From Opitutaceae bacterium (GTDB taxonomy: Bacteria; Verrucomicrobiota; Verrucomicrobiia; Opitutales; Opitutaceae): 10,840 nucleotides of DNA. Shown in pieces: positions 1 to 7,707 of this stretch. Under the pieces are notes generated by a model, which had not been told where the DNA came from, searched no databases, and worked only from the letters and a program-made list of their open reading frames with translations. The stretch is taken from positions 1 to 10,840 of the forward strand of contig JADLBI010000276.1 in the NCBI GenBank assembly GCA_020847775.1. The letters run 5' to 3'. Both the position numbers and the translations under genes were made by a program. Every line of letters begins with the position of its first letter. Position 1 is the first letter of the stretch.

Positions 1-2
1 AC

Positions 3-449
3 CTGAAAACTTGGCTCGATGCCCATCGTGGCAACGACGCGGTATTTCTCTCTTACTTCGGTTCGGATGAGCCGAGACGCTTCGATCTCAACGCCACCCG
101 TATCGGCGACTTTTACTTTGATCACGGCCGCCGCCGCCTGTTGCCGAGATTAACGCCCGGCCTTTACTGCCTCAGCGCGACGATGCTGCATCGCGTTTAC
201 ACCCTCGTGCGCGGACCGTGGACGCCATCGCAGGAAAAAGTTTATCAGTGGCTAGCGGAGAAAATCGTCGTGCAAGGCCCCGATCGTCTGTCTCCCGATG
301 AAATGCACGCTTTCACGCAATTGCGTTTCGGCCGCTTGTGTCACTATCTGGAAAAACGTCCACCTGACGCTATGGTTGCCAACAGCATTTTCATCTACCG
401 GCTGGATGACACTGAGCTAGCTAACGCCCTGCATCAGTCGATGCCTTGA
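3..449 (+). CDS. C-terminal part of a membrane glycosyltransferase (GT39/ArnT-PMT-like), 5' truncated by window edge
   Basis: The frame is open from position 3 to the TGA at 447-449 (148 residues), so the true start lies left of the window. The first ATG-like codons inside are not credible starts, because the protein similarity runs through them. The visible part is soluble and contains the pattern LSYFGSDEP (about residues 19-27 of the fragment) followed by LTPGLYCLSATMLHRVY and GPW. From memory, this arrangement is typical of the C-terminal extracytoplasmic domain after the membrane helices in dolichyl/polyprenyl-phosphate sugar transferases of Verrucomicrobiota and relatives. No transmembrane part or catalytic residue is visible. 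It converges on the GT87 gene, with a 16-bp overlap of the two 3' ends (434-449). The family call is by recognition only; it could be another envelope protein carrying the same domain. Confidence 0.6.
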   Translation: MKTWLDAHRGNDAVFLSYFGSDEPRRFDLNATRIGDFYFDHGRRRLLPRLTPGLYCLSATMLHRVYTLVRGPWTPSQEKVYQWLAEKIVVQGPDRLSPDEMHAFTQLRFGRLCHYLEKRPPDAMVANSIFIYRLDDTELANALHQSMP

Positions 450-1663
450 TCGCAAGCGGTGCTAACGCATCGTCGCCATCCCCAGCCCATCGTTGAAACC
501 ACCAACAGGACGGTCAGCATTAGCGCAACCGCATGTTCCCCCCCCAAGGCCAACCACGCGATTGGCGCGCCGGTGAATTGGCTTTCATCCGCACTCAACA
601 CCAACAGGTGTTCCTTCACGCATGGCGTCCACAGTAGACCTATCGCAGTTATTAACTGTAAGCGAGCTGCCCGACTCGTTCCGTCCTTCAGCCAAAGTCG
701 CGCCGGCAAAAGCAATAGCACCAGCCGATACGGGAAACTAATCGTGCTTACATAGCAAAGTGACCAAGCGAGCGCGCCCGCCAAATAACCAGCCGCCTCG
801 AATCCGGTGGTCGGCACTAAGTGCCATAGCGCGCTACGATACCTCCAAGCCATCCCGCCAATCACGCCCAGCACTGGCACGGTCCCCAGCGTCAGCCACA
901 TCCGCTCCTCTGGAATCGTGAGAAAAACATAATAACTGAGCTTCGCCCCATATCCAAATATCGTCAGCGGCTCTGGCGCCATCGCCGCGACTTTCTGATA
1001 AGTCGCCCACGACGTCAGCAGCACCAACGCACAGGCCACGGTAGTTACCACGACCCAGCCAAGGGCACGCGCCCGCGATGTCGCGCGCGCCGCGAGTGCA
1101 GGTAAAGCCGCCAACGGATAGAGTTTCAAAGCGGCCGCAATTAGCAGCAATCCGCCTCCCGCCATTCCGCCAAACCAGTTTCGCCGCGTAACCAACCACG
1201 CGGCTCCAACCAACAGCAGCATCACGAACAGGTCGTTGTTGCCGCGTTCCAGCGCCAGCAATACCGGTGGCGAAATCAACAACGCCGCCGCCGCGCACCA
1301 CGATGCCTTACTTCGTGGCGACAATAGCAACGCTCCAGTCACCACCGTGACAAGGGCGAGTAGCGAACCCAACCACCAAGCGTCGCCACGCACCAACCCG
1401 AGATCACCCGTCACCAGCCACCACGGCCCATAAACATGCGGCCGATTATAAGGGTCCAATGGATTATGCGCATACGGATCGAGGCCCGCCTGCTGCGCCT
1501 CACCGGCGGCCAGAATCGCGATAAGGTCCGAATAAAGCGGCTTGAGCGGCTGCACCCCGATGGCCGTAAACAGGTCCGACTTAGTCAGAGCACCCACAAA
1601 AATCAAAATCAGCATCGCGCCCAACAACACGCCCCCGCGCGCGCGCTGCCACACCGTGTTCAT
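434..1663 (-). CDS. GT87/DUF2029-family polytopic membrane glycosyltransferase
   Basis: This 409-residue, very hydrophobic protein has roughly ten predicted membrane segments, beginning with residues 11-27. Features that fit the GT87 (DUF2029) polyprenyl-phosphate mannosyltransferase-like family are YSDL (residues 44-47) in the first large loop, GLDPY (60-64), a second acidic/polar motif ERGNNDLF (139-146) and the lysine-proline motif LKLYP (179-183). The length is usual for the family. Such enzymes transfer a sugar from a lipid-phosphate donor on the outer face of the cytoplasmic membrane. The ATG at 1661-1663 overlaps the TGA of the upstream gene (ATGA), implying translational coupling as the last gene of a three-gene minus-strand operon. 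Its 3' end overlaps the convergent gene by 16 bp. The precise donor and acceptor are unknown. Confidence 0.75.
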   Translation of the reverse strand: MNTVWQRARGGVLLGAMLILIFVGALTKSDLFTAIGVQPLKPLYSDLIAILAAGEAQQAGLDPYAHNPLDPYNRPHVYGPWWLVTGDLGLVRGDAWWLGSLLALVTVVTGALLLSPRSKASWCAAAALLISPPVLLALERGNNDLFVMLLLVGAAWLVTRRNWFGGMAGGGLLLIAAALKLYPLAALPALAARATSRARALGWVVVTTVACALVLLTSWATYQKVAAMAPEPLTIFGYGAKLSYYVFLTIPEERMWLTLGTVPVLGVIGGMAWRYRSALWHLVPTTGFEAAGYLAGALAWSLCYVSTISFPYRLVLLLLPARLWLKDGTSRAARLQLITAIGLLWTPCVKEHLLVLSADESQFTGAPIAWLALGGEHAVALMLTVLLVVSTMGWGWRRCVSTACDQGID

Positions 1664-3435
1664 GCCGGATCCTTCCCTTCGGTCTTCGCATCGGGTTCTT
1701 CTACATTAACTTCCACCAAGCGGCTGATCCTCGTGATCGAGGTGCCGAAGCGTCGTTCACGCACGGGCTCAAGTATAAAGTTTTCCGGCAGTCGATCCTC
1801 CGGAATTAACTGATAGCCTCCATACGCCCCGGTCGGACGATATTTTTGAAACACCAGCACCTCCTTGAATGTGCTGTGCTCAAGATGAAACCGCAGGCCT
1901 TCACCACGGAAGAGCGCTCGTGTGATTTGAATCGAAGCGATCTGGTTGTTCAGCCAGATCAGCGCGGATTTGTTGGTAATCACCAATCGCGACTCCGGGG
2001 ACATGGCCCGCACCGTGTCCACCTCCCACGCGATCTCTGTCGCTTGCAGATTCATCGCCCAATAAGAGGCGTTGGACCGCAAGCCAGAGGTGAGATAAGC
2101 CAGCAATGCGCCAGCGATCGCCCAACGCGGCGCCGCCGCGCGCCAGTTGGGCCGCACTTGGCCGCAGGCCCACGCGATGCACAATGCCAGCAACGCGCAA
2201 AACGGCAGGCTCAGCCGCGCCACAATCGGGTCGTCTAGGTTCCCCCAATAGTAGAACATCAAGAGCCCGAGGTTCGCCCAGATGGCCGCGCCAAAAATGA
2301 TCAACACAAAGTGCGTCGCGTTTGCCGTGCGCCAGGACTTGCAGCATTTGATCGCCAGCCAAGCCGCGGCCAGCAAGGCCGGAATGCCGGCCATCGTCAG
2401 CCACCACGAATTGGGCAGCCGACCGGTGAAGCTGAACAGAAACGCCCCGGCATGACGGAGATTGTCCGCCAAATAGGTCACGCCAAAGCGCGACACATCG
2501 CCCTCGCGCAACTCCCACAGCATCGGCGTGCCACTCAGGTAGGTGTTATGCAGCGCATAGGGAATCAACAATGCCGGCGTCAGCATCGCCGCCGCGGGCA
2601 AAATCAAGCGTCCGGCGCGGCGCCAGCCTTCGAGCACGACTAAGGCCGCGGGCAGAACATACAGGCCTGACTCGTAGCGCGATTGCGCGAGCAGCACCGT
2701 GCTCAACAGCAGCAAGGTCAGGCGCGGTTCATCCGGTGCTTCGAGATACCAACTGGCGAACAGGATTACACTGAGCAGCATGGCGAGATTGAGCATCTCC
2801 ATCCCCGAGCCGGTCGCGTTTTGCGCCAACAGCGATAATGCGCCCAGACCGCAGACTGCGGCCAACGCCGCCATATGTCCGGCAAACCGCCGCGCCACCA
2901 AATAGAGCAGCCCCAACACCACCGGCATCAGCGCAGTGTTAAACCCGAACATGTTGGCCTCGCGATAGCCGCTCAGATCGTGCAGCAACGAAACCAAGAA
3001 CGCGAAAAAGAAGGGTCGCTTGTCGAGGTAGTTTTGGAACGTGGCAAACACTCCTTGCACTTCGTAACCACGCACGATCGCGCCGACTTCGCGCGCCTCA
3101 TGCATGCACCACGCGGTGGCTTGCAGCACGAACTCATCGTAGAGCACCTTGTAGGAATAGGGCACCGTGAGCACCGCCACGAGGGTCAACCCCGCGATCG
3201 TCGCGACCAGCGTCATGGCTTCGCGGCGGGACAACTTCGGCGTGATTTTCAACCAGCCCGGCCCAGCCTTGAACGCCGCCCAAACCGCCCACGCGAAAGT
3301 AAACGCGATGGTGTAGTAGCCGTAGCGTTGCACCCATATCCGCGCCTCCGCCACGGTATGCGTGAGAAAGCCAAACGCCACCGCCACCACCGCCACCAAC
3401 CCAAACAGGATGAGCCTCACGGGAATCGCGCGCAT
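1660..3435 (-). CDS. GT-C-type integral membrane protein, putative glycosyltransferase (paralogue of upstream gene)
   Basis: The 591-residue product from the ATG at 3433-3435 has many membrane helices and a soluble C-terminal tail of about 130 residues. It aligns along most of its length with the neighbouring 624-residue protein. Shared patterns are an acidic pair after the second or third helix (YDEF, D100-E101), LDKRPFFF, HDLSGYREAN, LLAQSRYES, GWRRAGR and a YYWGNLDDP/RLSLP segment. An acidic pair in the first outer loop is a hallmark of GT-C transferases (PMT/ArnT type); the catalytic role here is inferred. The frame stays open to a GTG at 3481-3483 (607 residues), but the ATG start puts the DE pair at the same distance as in the paralogue (D101-E102) and has a weak GGAAG upstream; the GTG has no visible ribosome binding site. 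The stop overlaps the GT87 start by 4 bp. Confidence 0.65.
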   Translation of the reverse strand: MRAIPVRLILFGLVAVVAVAFGFLTHTVAEARIWVQRYGYYTIAFTFAWAVWAAFKAGPGWLKITPKLSRREAMTLVATIAGLTLVAVLTVPYSYKVLYDEFVLQATAWCMHEAREVGAIVRGYEVQGVFATFQNYLDKRPFFFAFLVSLLHDLSGYREANMFGFNTALMPVVLGLLYLVARRFAGHMAALAAVCGLGALSLLAQNATGSGMEMLNLAMLLSVILFASWYLEAPDEPRLTLLLLSTVLLAQSRYESGLYVLPAALVVLEGWRRAGRLILPAAAMLTPALLIPYALHNTYLSGTPMLWELREGDVSRFGVTYLADNLRHAGAFLFSFTGRLPNSWWLTMAGIPALLAAAWLAIKCCKSWRTANATHFVLIIFGAAIWANLGLLMFYYWGNLDDPIVARLSLPFCALLALCIAWACGQVRPNWRAAAPRWAIAGALLAYLTSGLRSNASYWAMNLQATEIAWEVDTVRAMSPESRLVITNKSALIWLNNQIASIQITRALFRGEGLRFHLEHSTFKEVLVFQKYRPTGAYGGYQLIPEDRLPENFILEPVRERRFGTSITRISRLVEVNVEEPDAKTEGKDPA

Positions 3436-3524
3436 GGTCAGAATCCCACTTCCAATTTGCAACGAGCCACGCGCCGGAGCCACCGCTGTTTTTTGTGATT
3501 TGGCATTTTGGCCTATTAGGATTT

Positions 3525-3537
3525 CCGACTCCGTCGG
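3525..3537. repeat. Small perfect hairpin between the two paralogous membrane-protein genes
   Basis: CCGAC and GTCGG pair around a three-base loop, just downstream (on the minus strand) of the 624-residue gene. No T-run follows, so it is not a convincing intrinsic terminator. It might affect mRNA stability or partial read-through within the operon, but the stem is only 5 bp and may be chance. Confidence 0.3.
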
Positions 3538-3539
3538 CT

Positions 3540-5414
3540 TTACGGCAGTTGTTTGATCCAGTAATCCAAGTATTCGGCCTTGGCTTTTTCGATCTGCTCG
3601 GGGGTCCGCGTTTCGGATTTTTCGGATTGCACAAACTCGGTCGCCGCCGTCACCCGCCCATCCTCTTCGGTGATCTCCGTGATGCGGCTGATTCGCCCGA
3701 TCAAAAGCGTGGCGATGCGCTTTTCCCAGACGGGCTCCAAGGCGAATCCCGGTCCGACGTCATCCGCTTCGTCCAAAACGAGTTCGCCGGTCTGGTCGTT
3801 CACCTTGAAACGTTGGAACACATACATCGCCGAAAAACTGTGATTGCGCAGATGGTAGGCCAGACCCTCCTTGCGCAACTGCGCCTGTTTGATCGGCGTC
3901 GCGGGGATGCGCTGGGTGACCCAGAAAATCGAGTCCTGATCGATGAACAGAAAATCGCGCGCGGGGTGGTGATCGATGAATTCCTGCCGCCATGCCATCT
4001 CGACCCCCGGCGTATAGTCCTTCTCGTAGGCTCGCTTCGCCATCACGGGCAGCCCTTGCACGAGCAAGGCCAACACCGCGAGCGCGCAGGCGAAATGCCA
4101 TTTGCCCCGCCAACGCACCCAATGCGTCAGCACGCATACGATCGCGATCATCATGCACACATGCAGCGGCAGACTAAGCCGCCGAATCACTGGGTGATCG
4201 AATTGCCCCCAAAAATACACCATGAACAAGGCGTTAATCGCGAGCAGCCCCAGCCCCATGGCCACCAAGGCCACGTTTTGCCGGTTACCATGATCCTCTC
4301 CCCGTAGCACCCGCGTGATCCAGATGCCGAACAAGGGCAGTGCCAGCAGCCCGGCACCGGCAAACAGGAGCGAGTTGGGTTGGAAACCCGTCGTATCGAA
4401 AAAGAACGCCAACGCGTGGCCGAGATTATCCGGCAAATAATGCAAACCAAACGGTTCCGTGGCCCCGCCCCCCTGCCCGGCCAGCTCCCACAATCCGGCA
4501 TCGCTCCCAAACCGGCGATTCTGCAGCACATAGGGCATCAACAGCACCGGCAACAACCAGAGCGTGGCGGGCAAGTCCACGCGTCCGGCCCGTTGCCAGC
4601 CCCACAACACGATGATCGCCACCGGCAAAATCATGATGGCTGATTCATAGCGCGTCTGGGCCAACAACACCGCGGCCAGGCAAAGCGTCTCCACCGCCAG
4701 CGCATCGGGCTTGGCCGCATAGCGCAGCGCCAAGAGCATCACGCCGGTCAACATGACCAGATTGAGCAGCTCGAAACCCCCGCCCGCCGCTTGCTGTGCC
4801 ATCAGGGGCAAACCCGCAAAGAGCAGCACGCCCAACGCACCCGCCCAAGGTGATCCACCGATGCGCCGCGCCAGCACGTAAACCAAGGTCAGAAACACGA
4901 CGCTCAACACCATGTTCACATAAAACGGATTCGCCGAACGATAGCCGGTCAAATCGTGCACCAGCCCGACCACAAAAGGGAAAAAGAACGGCCGCTTGTC
5001 CAAGACGCTCTGCAGCACTTGATAAGGGCCCTGCACATCCGTCGCCCGTATCGGATACGTCGGCTCGCGGTTGTAATGCAAATCCATCGAGGTGCCGAGC
5101 AAGAGCACCTCATCGGCGAGGATCTTGAACCCATGCTTCTCGTGCGCCTGCCAAAGCCCCGCGGTGGCCAAAACCAGCCCTAACGCCCACCACTCAGCCC
5201 GATCCGGCCGCCAGCCCGCCATATCCACCTTGGCCAAACGCCACAGCGCCCGCCCAAACAGCAGCACGGTGGCCAACATCACCCAGTAGCCGGTTTTGAC
5301 CACCAAATGAAAAGCCCTGTCCGTCGGAATGCTCCACCGTGCCACCACAAATGCCAGCACGCCCAGCAAGCCCAACAGCCACAGTCGCCGGTCTTTAAGC
5401 AACGTTATCCCCAT
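3540..5414 (-). CDS. GT-C-type integral membrane protein, putative glycosyltransferase (first gene of operon)
   Basis: This 624-residue polytopic protein has helices from residue 11 onward and a hydrophilic C-terminal region from about residue 465. Key segments are ADEVLLLGTSMD (100-111), with a GT-C-like acidic pair D101-E102; LDKRPFFF (138-145); HDLTGYRSAN (153-162); LLAQTRYES (250-258); and an FWGQFDHP/RLSLP stretch matching the paralogue downstream. The tail ends in a charged helix rich in K and E. The ATG at 5412-5414 is the only sensible start; no clear Shine-Dalgarno is seen, and the bases ACCC precede it, as they also do for the pilin gene. About 100 bp separate its stop from the ATG of the next gene, and that gap holds a small perfect hairpin. 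Its likely role is sugar transfer at the outer face of the inner membrane. A non-enzymatic membrane role is not excluded. Confidence 0.65.
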   Translation of the reverse strand: MGITLLKDRRLWLLGLLGVLAFVVARWSIPTDRAFHLVVKTGYWVMLATVLLFGRALWRLAKVDMAGWRPDRAEWWALGLVLATAGLWQAHEKHGFKILADEVLLLGTSMDLHYNREPTYPIRATDVQGPYQVLQSVLDKRPFFFPFVVGLVHDLTGYRSANPFYVNMVLSVVFLTLVYVLARRIGGSPWAGALGVLLFAGLPLMAQQAAGGGFELLNLVMLTGVMLLALRYAAKPDALAVETLCLAAVLLAQTRYESAIMILPVAIIVLWGWQRAGRVDLPATLWLLPVLLMPYVLQNRRFGSDAGLWELAGQGGGATEPFGLHYLPDNLGHALAFFFDTTGFQPNSLLFAGAGLLALPLFGIWITRVLRGEDHGNRQNVALVAMGLGLLAINALFMVYFWGQFDHPVIRRLSLPLHVCMMIAIVCVLTHWVRWRGKWHFACALAVLALLVQGLPVMAKRAYEKDYTPGVEMAWRQEFIDHHPARDFLFIDQDSIFWVTQRIPATPIKQAQLRKEGLAYHLRNHSFSAMYVFQRFKVNDQTGELVLDEADDVGPGFALEPVWEKRIATLLIGRISRITEITEEDGRVTAATEFVQSEKSETRTPEQIEKAKAEYLDYWIKQLP

Positions 5415-5466
5415 GGGTAAAAAAGCCTTAACGCATTTTAACCTAAATTCCGGAGTCGGATTTGAT

Positions 5467-5598
5467 CACGGATTGCACAGATAGCACGGATACAGAGGAT
5501 TATGGGGCAGATGATGTCTAGGATGCATTCACCTCCAAGGTGAAGACATGGAAATTCATTATGCCTTGGTCATCCGTGCCCATCCGTGTAATCCGTGG
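5467..5598. repeat. Interrupted inverted repeat with CACGGAT/ATCCGTG arms
   Basis: The left arm at 5467-5491 (CACGGATT, then CACAGAT, then CACGGAT) is near-complementary to the right arm at 5572-5598 (ATCCGTG, then ATCCGTG, then AATCCGTGG). The arms are separated by about 80 bp that carry a further small hairpin (TTCACCT 5528-5534 with AGGTGAA 5538-5544). Each arm is built of a short ATCCGTG-type unit repeated about three times. From memory, similar ATCCGTG strings occur between genes in many Verrucomicrobiota and Planctomycetota genomes. No open reading frame or transposase is associated. Confidence 0.7.
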
Positions 5599-5624
5599 TT
5601 TCAACTGCGTTTTCTAGATTTAAC

Positions 5625-5673
5625 TGTAGCCGGGGTTGTTGACCCCGGACCGGCCTCAACGAGGCCGGCTACA
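5625..5673. repeat. 49-bp palindromic repeat with two adjacent hairpins
   Basis: The ends TGTAGCCGG (5625-5633) and CCGGCTACA (5665-5673) are perfect inverted repeats. Inside, hairpin 1 pairs CCGGGGT (5630-5636) with ACCCCGG (5642-5648), and hairpin 2 pairs CCGGCCTC (5650-5657) with GAGGCCGG (5661-5668) around an AAC loop. The sequence can therefore fold either as one outer stem or as two tandem hairpins. It resembles REP/BIME-type intergenic elements; no coding potential is present. Confidence 0.8.
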
Positions 5674-5707
5674 TCCAAACACACTCTTTCTCGGATACAT
5701 CTCGACC

Positions 5708-5740
5708 AAAAAAAGCCGCCCATTTGCATGGACGGCTTTT
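5708..5740 (-). terminator. Intrinsic terminator of the pilin-like gene (possibly bidirectional)
   Basis: Read on the minus strand, AAAA is followed by the stem GCCGTCCAT, the tetraloop GCAA (GNRA type) and the stem ATGGGCGGC, with one T-G wobble, then seven T residues. It lies 25 bp after the pilin stop codon. The flanking A-run and T-run on both sides would let it work in the plus direction too, with four T residues. Confidence 0.88.
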
Positions 5741-5765
5741 GTGTCAAATGTAAGCGAATTCAGAC

Positions 5766-6113
5766 TTAGTTGCTGTAGGTGATCGTGCGGGCCGCCGCGA
5801 CACCGGTAGCCGTGACCGCCGAACCTTGCGCGAGGTCGGAGTAGGTTTCGCCGGCCACGGTCTGCACTTGCTTGATGTATTGGCTGCTGTTGGTGCCAAC
5901 CAAGAGGCTGGAAGCAACGGCGCTGACACCGTTTTCCAGGAAGTATTGGTCAGCCGCCGCGCTCAGTTGGCGGAGGTTGTTCGACACGGCCTTGTCCTGC
6001 GAGGAGGCACGGACTTTCTGGAAGGCCGGAATCGCCATCGCGGCCAAGAGACCGATGATGACAACGACGATCATGATTTCAACGAGGGTGAAGCCCTTTT
6101 TGGAGTTCTTCAT
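5766..6113 (-). CDS. Type IV pilin / type II secretion pseudopilin-like protein
   Basis: This 115-residue protein carries a classic class III (prepilin) signal: leader MKNSKKG, cleavage before F8, then FTLVEIMIVVVIIGLLAAMAIPAF. The conserved glutamate at mature position 5 is E12. A prepilin peptidase would cut after G7 and methylate F8; the hydrophobic helix (about residues 8-30) packs into the filament core. The C-terminal half is short, without cysteines, so there is no disulfide D-region as in classical PilA. The NNLRQLSAAADQYFLENG stretch (45-62) resembles pilins that are abundant in Verrucomicrobiota. The gene appears monocistronic, with its own terminator and a divergent neighbour. It could be the major pilin or a minor pseudopilin; no pilus-machinery genes are in the window to decide. 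No clear Shine-Dalgarno precedes the ATG. Confidence 0.88.
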   Translation of the reverse strand: MKNSKKGFTLVEIMIVVVIIGLLAAMAIPAFQKVRASSQDKAVSNNLRQLSAAADQYFLENGVSAVASSLLVGTNSSQYIKQVQTVAGETYSDLAQGSAVTATGVAAARTITYSN

Positions 6114-6328
6114 GGGTAGGATTAGTTATGAGGATTATTAGCGATGCTCAAAAGTGAGCAGTGGTGATAAAAAACTGCATTAAGCCCTGCTCGACAAGGT
6201 CAAAGTTTTGTCAAAAGGCCGTTTGCGGAAACCTTGGTTTGCGCCTTTTGTCCCTTCTCGCGGCACTCAACGCGAGGCCGTCTCGTCATTCCGACACCCA
6301 CGCTCTGTAGCACCACTGTAGATTCGTA

Positions 6329-7396
6329 ATGTTCAGTCCGACACTCAAAAATCCAAGTCCTCCTCTTAAAAACCTGCTATTAATCCATCGGTTTATCGTG
6401 CTGATGGGCATAGGGTTAATCGCCCAGAGCACAACCGCCGCGACCGAGCTGCACTTAAGCAATGGAGATCGAGTAACCGGCTCGGTCATCATGCGCGTGG
6501 AGGGCAAAATCCATTTCCGCTCCGACCTACTGGGCGATCTGGTGGTCAATGAAACCGATGCCGCCGTGGTCGAGGCTCCCGACACCCCGGTCGAATCACT
6601 GAGCGGGCTGCCCCCGATCGACCTACCACGCGGGAAGAAAAACGCCACCGCCGCCACCCTCGCCGCCGGCTCCTCCGCGCCCACCGCCGCGCCTCCGCCG
6701 AAGTGGAAAGGCAAAATCGAATTGGGTTTCCTGAACCAATCCGGCCGCAACGAAATCAATAACACCTCGATCCGGGTGGAATCTGAAAAGAACACGGGGC
6801 CGGATAGCCTCCGCCTGACCGGCCGCTATCTCTACGGCGATTCCAACGGCGTCACGGCCAGCGACCGCGCGGACGCCAGTTTCCGCTGGCGGCGCGACAT
6901 GTCTCCCCGCGTATTTTCCCAAACCCTCTCCAGTTACGCGAAGGACAAAGTCACGGAAATCGACCTCAACCTGGAGCAAAACGGCAGCCTGGGCTATCAA
7001 CTAGTCGAAGCCGACGCCCACAAAGTGGACATCGGCGCGGGGCTCACGCTCCAATATCGGGACGCGGAGAACACCGATTCGCGGATCAATTACTTCGGCG
7101 AGGTTTTCCAAGACTACACCTACAAGATCAACGGCCACTTCACGGTCTTTCAGGCGATCAACCTGCTCTACTCGCCGAGCGAAAGCGCGCGACTGATCCG
7201 AGCCAAGCTCGCCGCCGGCGATCTCTCCCCTGAGGCGGAAAACTTCAAGGTGCGCTTCAACAGCACCCTGCAAGGCAAGGTGAGTGAGAGCATCTCGCTC
7301 AACCTGCGCTACGAATTCGAATACGACAACGCGATCCTTAACAAGGAGGCGCGCTCCGACCAGCGCATCACCAGCTCCATCGGCTACGCGTTCTAA
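6329..7396 (+). CDS. DUF481 (YdiY-like) outer-membrane beta-barrel protein
   Basis: This 355-residue protein has an N-terminal hydrophobic segment (about 16-33) ending in STTAATE, consistent with a Sec signal peptide cleaved near residues 37-39. A short domain LHLSNGDRVTGSV (41-53) with FRSDLLGDLVV (63-73) follows, as often seen before DUF481 barrels. An Ala/Pro-rich linker (about 105-124) leads to a region of alternating beta-strands (about 126-355). The last residues, SIGYAF, end in an aromatic F, the usual outer-membrane assembly signal. The family function is uncertain, and some members are induced by acid or salt stress. It is divergent from the pilin gene, with 215 bp between the two starts. 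An alternative ATG at residue 26 (6404) would shorten the signal peptide. No strong ribosome binding site is seen at either start. Confidence 0.75.
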   Translation: MFSPTLKNPSPPLKNLLLIHRFIVLMGIGLIAQSTTAATELHLSNGDRVTGSVIMRVEGKIHFRSDLLGDLVVNETDAAVVEAPDTPVESLSGLPPIDLPRGKKNATAATLAAGSSAPTAAPPPKWKGKIELGFLNQSGRNEINNTSIRVESEKNTGPDSLRLTGRYLYGDSNGVTASDRADASFRWRRDMSPRVFSQTLSSYAKDKVTEIDLNLEQNGSLGYQLVEADAHKVDIGAGLTLQYRDAENTDSRINYFGEVFQDYTYKINGHFTVFQAINLLYSPSESARLIRAKLAAGDLSPEAENFKVRFNSTLQGKVSESISLNLRYEFEYDNAILNKEARSDQRITSSIGYAF

Positions 7397-7405
7397 GAGG
7401 GCGTC

Positions 7406-7572
7406 TAATACCAATGTCCCGGGACTTTTGGACTATGTCATGACAGCAATGGTGGGGAGGGTTATCCTTAACCGTCCATGGGGCACTGCCGCAAACCGGT
7501 CGGTTGAGGACAACCGCCCCTACCTCAAATAATCCAAGCAAAATCTATATTCTAAGGGCCATTGGGGTATAA
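7406..7572 (-). repeat. MITE-like dispersed repeat, copy A (inverted relative to copies B and C)
   Basis: The roughly 167-bp unit has imperfect terminal inverted repeats (TAATACCAATG at the left; the right end reads TTATACCCCAATG on the minus strand). It matches the reverse complement of copy B at 9341-9499 over its full length with scattered substitutions. The two internal hairpin motifs seen in B are present but partly degenerate here, for example GGTTATCCTTAACC. The insert begins 10 bp after the DUF481 stop codon. No coding capacity; mobilisation in trans is an inference. Confidence 0.85.
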
Positions 7573-7614
7573 CAAGAGCGGGCCATCTGAGTGGGCAACA
7601 TCAGAGGCAATCGC

Positions 7615-7635
7615 GGCCTGCCCGGAGGTCAGGCC
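7615..7635. repeat. REP-like hairpin GGCCTG...CAGGCC
   Basis: GGCCTG (7615-7620) pairs with CAGGCC (7630-7635) around a nine-base loop, followed by CTACC. The arrangement looks like a short intergenic REP unit rather than a terminator, since no T-run follows on either strand. Confidence 0.5.
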
Positions 7636-7707
7636 CTACCACAATATCACTTTGTAGACGCTTTCTGAGGCCGTTTCGCGGACCGGACAGAGCCGGCCCT
7701 CCCGGTG

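Larger units (their letters stand above)
5415..5765. other. Intergenic region of repeats and a terminator, no gene
   Basis: This 351-bp stretch lies between the 5' end of the glycosyltransferase operon and the 3' end of the pilin gene. It must hold the operon promoter, but no confident -35/-10 pair was found. It contains the interrupted ATCCGTG inverted repeat, the double-hairpin 49-bp palindrome and the pilin terminator, listed separately. A 73-codon plus-strand frame (5548-5769) runs across these repeats and is not considered coding. Confidence 0.7.

Noticed and set aside
2875..3498. Plus-strand 207-codon open frame
   Set aside because: Antisense shadow of the 591-residue membrane protein. 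Its histidine/arginine-rich composition is typical of antisense frames in GC-rich DNA.
3495..4307. Plus-strand 270-codon open frame
   Set aside because: Antisense shadow of the 624-residue membrane protein, whose helices and paralogue similarity support the minus strand.
5467..5598. CRISPR-like tandem of ATCCGTG units
   Set aside because: Units are short, imperfect, facing in opposite directions in the two arms and without regular unique spacers.
6177..6203. Possible minus-strand promoter for the pilin (TTGACC and TAATGC)
   Set aside because: The spacer is only 15 bp and the -10 match is poor, so it could not be supported as a feature.
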